From: Trichostrongylus colubriformis
Lineage: Eukaryota > Nematoda > Chromadorea > Rhabditida > Trichostrongylidae
Direction: 5' to 3'
NCBI GenBank assembly: GCA_963978905.1
Contig: OZ022256.1
Span: forward strand, 17,051,731 to 17,115,730
DNA: 64,000 nucleotides
In this document: one piece after another, positions 19,083 to 31,000 of the stretch
Layout of the letters: each line of letters begins with the position of its first letter
How positions within the stretch are numbered: position 1 is the stretch's first letter
Position numbers and translations under genes: made by a program
The notes under the pieces: model-generated
The model's database searches: none
What the model saw: only the letters and a program-made list of their open reading frames with translations
What the model was told of the DNA's origin: nothing

Positions 19083-22000
19083 TCAGGTGTCGACTCTAGG
19101 TCTTTTCGGTGGAGCAGGTGATTGATCTCTGCTGGCTCCTTCGCTTCTCTTCGAACTATGGTGTCCAGTGACCAATAATTCTCCATTTTTCACTGCATGA
19201 ACACAGTGCCGTACTTTTTCCTTTATTCTGATTTCATCTAGCACCCTTTTCTTGTAACATTCCCGAACAACAGCTCTCATCACGTCTTTGTACTCTTCGC
19301 GAGTCAGCCTCCTACAATATGAATTTGTTGTGTGATCATCATCTCAGAGGATGTCAAGCAGTGCCTCAGTATGAGGTGTTGTATTCGAGATGATCGGGAC
19401 GGTTTTTCAATCTAACTTTTCCTCCACGAGTATTGTGCCGCTGCATTGCACAAGGACCGTGATAGAAAGGAAACTGATAATAGCAGCGAGGTCATAAAGT
19501 GTGCCGCACGCGGATCCACTCTGTTCATCTTACTGTTTCGACAAAGACCATTTGATTAAGGTCCCTTTCATTATAACGCGTCTTGAACTGCGCTCGTGAT
19601 TAGGCTGGCCGAATAAAAACATTGTACTTCCAAGCACCTCCCATTGGTGGAGGTCGTATAGTCCCGTAGGGCTATACGACCTCCACCAATGGGAGGTGCT
19701 TTGCGGAGGCGGGATGGTGTTGCTAAAAGATTACAATTTACTGTTCCACCCTGCTTCGCCTCTCAACTCAGGGCACTGTTTTCCCCATCGTGGTGAGGCT
19801 GTTGATGACAGTGCACTACAAGCTGATCTACAACTTTTCGCATATTTTGCATAATTTCGCACCAGTTGGCGGGCGCACACTACTGTGCGCGAAACACCAC
19901 GTGCGTCAGTAGGTAGGCCTGTATTGCTCTTTTTCTTGAGGACAGAGTATTTCAGTGCACACCCAGCCCACCGTGGGCGGAGCTTAAATTAGTCCATGTG
20001 TGGTCTTCACTTCTTGTCCCATGCTCTACCCATCCAAACTTGTCCCCATCTCCACAGGTCGTTTTTCATGTAACGTCCAAGCTCCGCCCACCAATTTAAT
20101 ACTACGCCCACTGTGCCCTGCATTCTTCTCTGACCTTCAGAAACTCACCCCTGACCTTGATCCATCTTCTCCCTACGTTAGGAGCACGTTCGAACGTAAT
20201 CAACATTTTCGGGCTGAAAGCCAAACATTACAGTGCACGCCCCGCCCCCGTGGGCGGAGCTTAATTTGGTCCATGTGTGGTCTTTACTTCCTGTCCCATG
20301 CCCTACCCATACCACACTTGACCCCATCTGCACAGGTCGTTTTTCATATGATACCTAATTTCGTGACAGACGGAGGGACAGACGCCTTAGCGCTTTATAT
20401 ATAGTATGGAACGTCCAAGCTCCGCCCACCACTTTAAATGCTCCGCCCACTGTGCCCTGCATTCTTCTCTGACGTTCAGAAACTCATCCCTGACCTTGAT
20501 CCATCTTCTCCCTATGTTTGGGGCACATTCGAACCCAGTCAACAATTTTTGAACATTCCACGACGGCCCCGCCCATTATGGGCGGAGCTTAACTTGGTCC
20601 ATGTGTGGTCTTTACTTAGTGTCCCATGCCCTACCCATACCACATTTGTCCCCATCTCCACAGGTCGTTTTTCATGTAACGTCCAAGCTCCGCCCACCAA
20701 TTTAAATGCTCCGCCCACTGTGCCCTGCATTCTTTCCTGACCTTCAGAAACTCATCCCTGACCTTGATCCATCTTCTCCCTATGTTTGGGGCACATTCGA
20801 ACCCAATCAACAATTTTGGAACATTCCACGACGGCCCCGCCCATTATGGGCGGAGCTTAACTTGGTCCATGTGTGGTCTTTACTCAGTGTCCCATACCCT
20901 ACCCATACCGCATTTGTCCCCATCTCCACAGGTCGTTTTTCATGTAACGTCCAAGCTCCGCCCACCACTTTAAATGCCCCGCCCACTGTGCCCTGCATTC
21001 TTTCCTGACCTTTAGAAACTCATCCCTGACCTAAATCCATCTTCTCCCTACGTTAGGAGCACGTTCGAACGTAATCAACATTTTCGGGCTGAAAGCCAAA
21101 CATTCCAGAGCACGCCCCGCCCCCGTGGGCGGAGCTTAATTTGGTCCATGTGTGGTCTTTACTTCCTGTCCCATGCCCTACCCATACCACACTTGGCCCC
21201 ATCTGCACAGGTCGTTTTTCATATGATACCTAATTTCGTGACAGACGGAGGGACAGACGCCTTAGCGCTTTATATATAGTAGGGATGGATAATATTGCAT
21301 ATTTTGAACGAATCATATACCAGGTCATGGTCGATATCCTCCTAGTACGTGTTCCTGCGTTGTTCCTCACCCATATCTTTGAACATTTGACAGGCAACAT
21401 CAGTTTGAGACTTTCGTAGGAGAGAGGGTTCTAGGCGACCCTTTCCTTTGACGGTAGGCGAGCCATGGGGAGCATTGTAGCCACCCCTCGGCCTGATCAG
21501 GGGCGTGTCGAGAACGCTTCCCAATCTCCCTATCAACAGCAAGATCTCGTACGACTCCTCTCGGCAATAGGGAATAAGCATCAAGTTAAACTCGAGGTGA
21601 GGAGCACGGCCAGGCCGTACTTCGCCGATTCCGATCTGATACCAATAATGCCAGGCAACTTTTCTAAATCACCGCCATTGCATGCTCTTCCTGGGATGAT
21701 GCTGGTCATAGTACTGCATTAGCGTGGAAATTAGCAATCACATTTCCAAAACGAAAAAAACAGCTCTCGCAAGCCGTAAGCATAATGCGCTGAAATTCCG
21801 CTCAATTTCACTGCCTGGGAAGCCTTGCTAACTTACTTTTTGTACGGTCGAATTCCTTCCTTAGCAAATCCCTCGATGGTGGTTAAAAGCCCATCGTTTG
21901 TCTGAAAAATTCTGACCTAAATCTTGAGCACATACCGAATAATTCCCTTTTGCTTTCTTCTAAAAGCAGATTATTGGAATCAGGACAACATAAGCCCTGA

Positions 22001-25000
22001 CCTCTTCTGTTTAACGAGAAATGTCCATTACATTACTCCGATACTAATGTTCAGAGATACGTCTCAACGTTTTTCACAAACATCGAAAACTTGGTTCGAC
22101 TGAAATGGTTCGAAGATTTGCGAGCTTTTCAGTTTTTCGAATATTGAATGAATTGTGACAGCATGGAGCAGCTTTTTTTCAAACATTCTAATCCATTTCA
22201 GTAGGAGGTTAGGAATGGACACCGAAATCAACTTAGAAGCAACTTACCAGTTTCTTATCTTTGGCCACAGATTTTACCTCGCCATTGAATCCTGAGTCAA
22301 GCGTGGGAAGAACTGTTGTAGATGATTTCAAGTTTGGCTGAAAATTCTGAACAGCTGAACTTTGAACTGTCTTCGAAGCTATTTGCATTATCACATTGCG
22401 AAAGCGATGCTGCTGCCGTACTAACAAGGGAGGTCTTGCAGGAAAATGGAGCGCATTTTAAAAACGACTTTGCATCGCATGGAGTACGTGCATGAAACAT
22501 ATAACTGACTTTAATTTTCCTCGAGCGGCCCTAGCAATGCCAAACAGTGAAGGAAAGTTTTCCGAAAATCATCAGTTATATGTGGCGATTTTAAAGCACT
22601 CATGCTGTCGCGTACTCCTTGAAGCGCCGAGTTTGTGCAAATTTGGAAGTGCTCTTCAACTCCGCTTGAGAAAGAAAGCAAATTACTTTGAGAAATAAAG
22701 CCTCGTCGGGATGCATTGAAAATGCATAGGAATTTCATCAGGGTTTCCCTACTGTATCTGGCCTACTGGATACGGCAATGAACTCTCCAGCAGTCGATGG
22801 GAATGGGTTCGTGGTTCGGATATCGCCAGTGACCAACTTTCGTATCTTTTTGGTTTTCACCATATGTTTCTCATACTCGTATGTGGGTTCTCGAGCCAAA
22901 CGGATATGATTTTCATTGTCAGCGAGTTAGATTGACCTTGATTACAATTGATGATTCGATTGTTTCGGACAAGCAGGCGCACGAAAATGGAGTTATTCAT
23001 GCGAATAGAGTGTTATATTCGTGTTCAGATATCGAACTAGCCTTAAGCACATTTCTAGCCTGATCGAGGTTTTAGCCCTAACTTCGAGTATGCATATTTG
23101 GCCATGGGTACATGGTTTCTGTTCTGTTGTAGAAGTGAACAACTAACAAACCCGATACAAAATGAAGGAATCTGCATAGCCTGGATGTTTCTTTCTATAA
23201 ATTCACTTACCACGCATCCAACAAGAAAATAGTCAGGATTACCTGACGTATAATACCGTAATCTTCATCGTGCAACGTGCAAGTAAAGATATACCATGCT
23301 CTGCCCAGATTTTCAAATTAAGGTCAAAATCTTCATCGGTCTGGAAAGTGTCCTTGGGAATAGTCTGACCCCCTGAGCATGAGAATCGTATCCGCTTCGC
23401 GCAAGAATGCTTCGTTCATGTGCTATGAGCGCTCGCAACCTCCAAAAAATTGGACCGTCAAACTCACTGAAAAAAAAAACAGTGGGTAGTAGACCGCCGT
23501 AAAAGTGATTACTGCACTTAATTTTCGCATTTCAGTACTAACGAATAAAGTGAAAATCCAGTTTTTGCAAAATTTGTCTTCAGTGGGGATCGAATCATCA
23601 ACTCCTTCCTTGACATACGCAAGGCGGCTCAGGAAAAATGCCAATTTTATGTTTCGTGCATGTACCTCTACAGAAAATAAAGCTTGAAGTTCTTGGCGCC
23701 AATCAATCCATTCCGCGGGATGCGCGTCAATCGTTATGGCAGGTGAATGCCATTTGGCACATACAACGACCTGCGGGTGCCGGCCGATGCACACGTCAGT
23801 ACTTTTATCCTCCCAGACGAATCTGATACCGATTACCCTACCCCGGAGGGATGAAAAGCTCAGTTGTCCTGGGCGGGCGTTGATGTACCAGCGACTAACC
23901 TCGCCCAAAGATTGGTTGACTTCTCTATACCTCAAGAGATTCTTACAAGGGAAGGTATTTCACTTCCCATGGAACTTTGAAATGAGACCCGGGGGGATCG
24001 ATAGAGCTTCGAACGCTGATTATAACTGTGAAAACCAAAATTGCCAAATGGCATCCTGAAGCGAGTTACGAGGGGTCAAAGTTTGCCTGTGACACCTCAT
24101 TGGCGAGGCACTTTGCCATCAGACGGTTTGTCGAAATAGCCATTTGCAACAAGACACATACCACTGTACGCGATTTTGTATGCTGATCTCAAATCTGTAT
24201 TCGGAATCTGTCAAACAGTTACCTGAATGAAGTTATGAAGGTTTTTCTGAAAAAAAGAGTAATACCATTTCATGGTATGTTTGGGAGCCTGTAGCGCGCG
24301 AGCCATACGCTTTCACGCAAAACCAGTGTGATTTTCGTGTACAGGGGATCAAATTACCCCATGGGACAAGTTTTCAGCCAATTCGAGAATTTCACCAAAT
24401 CTCGGAAAATTTGATGGGCTATTGGCTGGCAACCCATTTAACAAAGGAGACGTCGTTGACGCTTGCCTAGCAAATGCTCTTATTTGGCACTTGTTACGTG
24501 CGTTTAGTGTGATGGGCAAGTGTGATAGGTATGTTTAGGTTATGTTGTTCAGCTTGCAGGATTTTTTGTGGAAGGAAATTCAAAAACTCCTACTCAACCT
24601 CTGGAAAAGCGCTTACTGACAATGAAACACAAAGTGCATAAAGGAAGGCGCCGGTGGGAAGCAAACCCACGATCTTGCGCCTGCAGAACCGGGCACTACC
24701 ACTGAGACACGGAGGCCATTACTGGCTCCGCGCTAGTCATGCTGATGACGAAGCGCCACGCCATTGAGATGCCACAGGCAAGTCACAGGCAAACTTTGAC
24801 TCCTCGTATCTCGCTTCAGAATGCCATTTAGCAGTTTTGGTTTTCACGGTTATAATCAGCTTTCGAAGCTCTACCGATCCCCCCGGGTCTCATTTCAAAG
24901 TTCCATGGGAAGTAAAATACCTTCCCTTGTTAGTTTACGCCATAAGTGCAGCCTATCCCAGAAAGACATTAATCACTTTGCTCTGCGTCCAATCAACCAT

Positions 25001-28000
25001 CTCTCGTGGATCCTTCCCAATTCCCAATAAAGTTTCATGAAGTCATCTTTCTTCCAAACTACTTTTCTGTAGAAACTTTGCATATGATCCGCAGTGAACA
25101 AGTGCAACCAATATATGTACACTGAGGGACATGAAGTGAAGACGTTTTTCCCTCCCATAACGATTCCATCACTCCACTCAGCTTGGTGCGTTTCTACGCA
25201 TTTCGATGGACCTTAATACGACGAAAATTCTCCAATATGATCAATATGTTCTCATACCATGAAGTAACACTCTTTTCTCTTCCTTGCTTGGCAAAGAAGG
25301 GATTATTATATTCAGCAGGAAAAATTCAGAATTTAAAAATAAAATGAGAAGGTACACTGGATCGACTCACCATCCACTCATTACTCGTACTGCTGAGTGG
25401 ATCTAAAAATGAATAGCGTGATTACATCTCCCATGGTTCTTTCGAAAATTCCATCAAATGAAGGCAAAGTCACTACCTTCACTCGGTATCTTTTCCTGCA
25501 CTGGGTCTGCATCACCACGATCTTCTCTCTCAGATTCTTCAAACCTCAGTTTCCGCTCAGAGTTGGTAAATTTCAAGGAGTCGCTGCCGTGTAGTGAATG
25601 TGACATGTGCCTATCCGTCATGTACCGTCCTCTGTCATGCTCTTTCCTTACTGTTTCACTGGCGCTCCTCCACTTTTCATTTCGATCACGATGCCGATGT
25701 CCATCATCATTTTGATTACACCTTTTCTTATGAGGCAAAGCCAATGTCCTTTCATCTACACTCTGTTTATCGGTTCGGGTCAGGTTCAGGTCGGGTGATG
25801 TGAGACGCTCTCTTCTGTGCACCGAAGGATATTTATGGCTTTGATGATGACGATAGCTAGTAGAGGTAGATGGGACTTGTTCTCGAGAACTCAGCTTCTG
25901 TTTTGTTTTTGACGATCTTTCTGCGCTTCCATCACGACTAATCCTATGCGAGTCATGGCCATGATGTGCGTGTCGTGTCGTGGACGTCCTTTCGCCAGAA
26001 ACACGCATATGGGGCTCACTTGACATCGCATGCCATGATCTTTCAGTATTACCATGGGTCTCTGCTCGACTACGATCATGACTGCCACGATCATGATATT
26101 CACGCTCGGTCTCTAGCCTTCTTTCGGCCGAGACCTGCTTGTCAAGATGCTTCGCCTTCTGAGTAGAGGACTGATATCGCTCTTCAGGCTCACGATCCCC
26201 ATCAGTTCGGTCACGGCTATTTTGACAGCTCCGATGACTAGCTGATACTCCCTCAAGAAGACCTCCTTTTATACGCTGATCAGGCTGTTGGCTGCACAGC
26301 GAAGATTCTTGCATCTTCTTGTCGCATAGCTCCACCCCATGAATTGTTTCATTTCTCCTATGAGTAATTACATCTTTACGATCTTGTCTGTATCGAGTTA
26401 CATCCCCGAGTTCCGGCTTCTTGAAAAGAGATGGAGCGGAATCACCATCTTGTTTCGAATGATTCTCCAACTTGGCGACATCATTGCACACCTGGAATGT
26501 GTTCGATATAGTAATAAGGCTATACCAAAATCACGATGAAAAAAAACTAATATCAAATGCTAGAAACAGTCAAAAATAAGCACCTTGCGCGTTTCACGAA
26601 CTCCATTATGGCTTGACGGTCCTTCTACAGCAGCTTCTTTTTCAACTGGGATCTAGAAACAGTTTATCGAAAATCAATAAATATATGAATAGGTCGAAAC
26701 ACTCACTCCAAGACGCTCCTTCAGCTCAGAAGACATTTGATTCGTTGTTCTCGCCTTATACTTTTCGAAGTCTTCCGTGGTATTGAAACGTCCGCCCTAC
26801 AAACCTTATCGGATGACATTATCACGTAGGAACCTGTTCAAATTCTTGCTTTCAAACTGCAAAATCAACCAGGGGAGATACACTTTATTTTCGAGGTTTT
26901 CAAAAGGTTTCTTTGTTTTTTTTCACATGTGTTCTTCAGCACTCCAAAGTTTTTATGAAGTGCGACAAGGCACGAATTATCGTGAACTGGGCCTTTAAAT
27001 CGCTGTGTATGTTCGTCTGTCTGTGTGTCAGTCTACTTGTCACGAAATTCACAATCAGTGTCGCAGTAAAGCTGGGACCTTGAATTTTACAAAGGCACAG
27101 AGGCAGGCAAGGGAACCCCATGATCCTTGTGCACTGACATTCATAGGTGTCGTGAGGGGTGGGGCGGAGCATTAATGGTGGGTGATACAAATGATAACAG
27201 TTGATAAGATTCTTTAAGGAGCGTCAAAAGGCCAAGTCCGTTTCGCTTTTCCGACAGCAGCCTGCTTAACTACGTGGAATTTCAAACAGTCATCAGTTGC
27301 TCAGTATCGACCATTTCCCCATTACATAATTCTGTTGTGTTATTCGCACAGTACATGAACGATAGTCTAACTGGTCTTTCAATAATCGCGCTCACCCTGA
27401 CAGCAAACAGCCTTCCTGGTGCAAGCGTTTTCGTTTGTTCGGGTATAATCGACCCGAGCAGATCGCTGAATCAACGAATAAACAGAAAGCACGACTGGTA
27501 AATTCATAACCAACAGTGTTACCAGGCGTCTGCAGCAGGTCTGTTTTTTTCGACTTCCTCTTCAGGAGTTGGTAAATGCTCGCCTCGCCTTCGTATGATC
27601 GGACGATCGAATCGACGAGAGTTCTCGGTAACCAGCCTACGGGATGTTATCTTTGGCTTTGATATCATAGGGCGGTACAAGAACAACAATAAAAAGAAAA
27701 TCAAACTCACGGGTCCTCATCCACTACTGGTTCCAAACCTGCCCCCAACAGTGACAGCCGGGCCACTGGATCGCGTGCAACACCGCGTCGCAAAACAAAA
27801 GCATCCATCGGACCATCCTTCGCCTTCGTATGTGTTTTCTTGGAGCGTACGCGCTAAATTCATCAAAACGAATCTATGAGAGCTCCTGATGGACTGTTTA
27901 TCTCTTCAGCCGCCATGTAATGGCTGCATAAGCTGACACAGAGCTTATCACGTCGTTTGACTCTCGGTTTTGACTCTTCAAAACATTGCGAAAATGCCCG

Positions 28001-31000
28001 TACTGCATAAACAGAGCAAGGAGCTTCTCTACCAGGCGCATTACTCTACATGGCTTTGACATAAAATAATGTATGCTCGAAATTCAATAAAACTTGGGGA
28101 GCGGCATGGAGCGGCTTGGATAACGTTCCGAAGGATAATCACTCTGTCAACTAGCAAAAAGTAACAAAAACGCTACTTTAACTTCATTTACCTGGACTTT
28201 CTTCCGTTTACCTTTCGTTCTTCGCTTCGATACCTTCTTTTTCCTAGACTTTGTTGTCTTCTTACCAGCATTTCTTTCCTTTTTCGACCTCCTTCTCACA
28301 CTAAAACAAGTCTCACACAAAAGATAGGCACCACATTTCAGCACATATATGCACATAACAGCAATTCTATGAAATAGACGTACGCAGGCAGAGTCACATT
28401 TCCACAAGGGATATCATACACACTTTCTCCCAATACCCGAGCGTCATCATCGTAGAAGTTTCTTATTTCTTCCTACAAATTAAATACTTCAGACGAAGTG
28501 TTATAAACGTAACCGCTAGATAATATGCACATATTTTGCCACTTCCAATAATCCTTGCCACACTATCGTAATGTAAGGCTTATGAAAACATCGCTAGCGG
28601 TGCCACCAGCGTACATCGGGAATCGAGAATTCCTCGACAGGGGGGTCGTATTTGACCGAACGGAGGTTGAGACGGTGGGAGTCGTCGTTACCGAAGTCTG
28701 CGATAAGCGCTAAAATCTGAACTTTCAATAGGCAGATGATAAGGGGTATTCTGCAGCGAACTCGAACGAGGAAATGCGAGATAAAAATCTTTTTGCTCCA
28801 AGTAAGAATACATAGCAATGAAACACATGAAAACCACACATTCCGGCAACAGTTATTGGCATTGTAAAGGTCAAAAAAATGGTGGGAGGATCGTATTTGG
28901 TAACCATAGGTCGTACTGAAGCGGCTATTTTCCTCGACACCTGGGAGTGCCCTGGGTGCCACCGAGAGGCGTTAATAACGGATTTGAAATATAAGGCACT
29001 TCAATGCCATTTCTTCAGTGAATACTACTTCTGCAGAAACTGATAGCGACGCATCATAGCCGACGCAAATTCGAGTACAATAGCAAGACTCTAAAGCTGA
29101 GACTATGGCTCGCAGGTGTCGCCGTGAGCATACCCATCTGAGCGAGCCATTTCCCCTTCGTAGCGCTGGTCTGTAGGCACTACCACTCGCGGGACGTGCG
29201 TTACGGAGGAAAATTAGCATGTTCAAACGAAAGTGCGCACTAAATAACTACAATCGAAGGCTACTGTGAAACCGCGATTTTGTGGTATCGCGATTTGGCA
29301 AGCGAAGACGCAGCAGAGCAGAATCTCAGGGTCGCAGGATCGCTTGCAAAATGGCAGCACTGCAGTTCCGGAACTTGAAGTGCGACACATACTTACTGTC
29401 GCATATGGAGTAGCCTGCAGGGTTGAGGCAAGGTGGAGTAGAGCATTAATCGCAGGACCGCTGCCGATGCCTGCTACCTCCTCATGATACCGACAACCTG
29501 GTACGTCAAGGATTATAGGCCGCACTCCGGGAAGCGGTGGCCATACTGCGGGCAGAGCAGTACGGTCCACGAGAGCCGCCTGGCGTGGACAAGGAGACCC
29601 AGAACCCCGGTGGGGTCGATGACTTGACGCCCACCCACTTCCAGCCATGCCAGAGCCTTGCTGAAATCTTGGGACTCAATAGCTATTTTTTCTGAGATTA
29701 AAGATGAAATACGGTGATGACCTTACACATTTTAAAGAAGAGCATGAGTTGGCCTACTAACTTCACTTGAAGCAGCAGAATCCTCCTCTTCCTCTTTCTC
29801 TTTCTCTTCATCTTCCTCTTCTTCTTCTTCTTCATCGTCAATCTGCTCTTCTTCGTCATCAGTGCTAGACTCGCTTACTTCTACTCTGAACAAGAGGTAG
29901 TACTTTACACAAAACTTCAGAGTTGCTAAACTATACATACACATGTCGGTTGCGAGCTAACATTCGACGAACTCGCTCCGCAAGGGCAGTTCTTTGCACA
30001 AGGCGAATTGCTCTTGCTGACGGTTCCATTCTGCGGCTTGTCGATGGCTGACTCATTCGAGACTGTTCACACTGCGGGCAAAACCATTGTTCAGAAACTG
30101 GAACGGCATCCAGTGGAGGTGAAAGGCAGTAGGTGTGGAATCTGTAAATCAAATCAAAATGGAAATACCAAGTACCAATTAGATTGGCCATTTTCTCTTT
30201 GAGGAGAAGCATCTGTGGTAATTTGGTACATACAGTAAGAACCGTTCAAACGGTACCATTACTTGCGAATCGTTCAAACGAACACTGGTTAGCTGAGGTA
30301 CAATATACCCTGATCTCCGTGAGCTCCCACCACTTTCATCAGTGCCAGGTTTTATTTCAGTGTCAAACAGCAGAAGAGTTGGACGACAATTTCGTTTGCC
30401 TATTGGTTGATAAGTCACAAAACATAAGAGAAAACTACTATATTTTGTGGATAAAGGTCAGAACAGTCGAGAGTGGTCAAAATGGGTTTTTTGTGAGCAA
30501 ATGTCGTTGGCCAAAATAAGTTTACCACCTGATAAGTAATATCGTAGTAGTAGTGTTTTGAGTAATGGCACGTGCTAGCAAATTTACGGTAAAGATGAGA
30601 AGAAAAGTGAAACGAGGGTGACCAAAAGGAAAATTTAACCTTTTTCTTCCAAAATATTGGGTTGAGGAATAAGTCCCCGCGGTTTTTTTCAACCCCGTTT
30701 TTTACAATATTTCCTTCATCTTTTGACAAAGTTTATATGTGTTTTCGATAGAGCTTTTTTTGCTCTACAAAATAGTTCTATCTGTTTTTTGATTCCTTCG
30801 ACTACCTAATATTTATGAGGTTTGGAAATGAAGTGAGCCAAAGGCAAAAAATTGGCGCTTGTGCACCTCATTTTTCTCACCTACCATCAAGATCAAAAAC
30901 TGTTTGTGTATATGTTTCGATAGAGCTTTTTCAGCTCTACATGATGGTTTTACTTTTTATTTGAATCGCTCAACTTTTTACTGTTTTCAAGACTCACAAA

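Noticed and set aside
20000..21008. Several 60-134 codon frames on both strands
   Set aside because: They repeat with the satellite unit and show no conservation of frame between units.
23423..23935. 170-codon minus-strand frame
   Set aside because: No recognisable domain; it abuts a fold-back arm inside an intron of a gene on the same strand, and I cannot support it as a host gene.
25458..25803. Plus-strand frames opposite the charged PHRF1 exon
   Set aside because: Antisense shadows of the R/D/H-rich coding exon 26491-25477.
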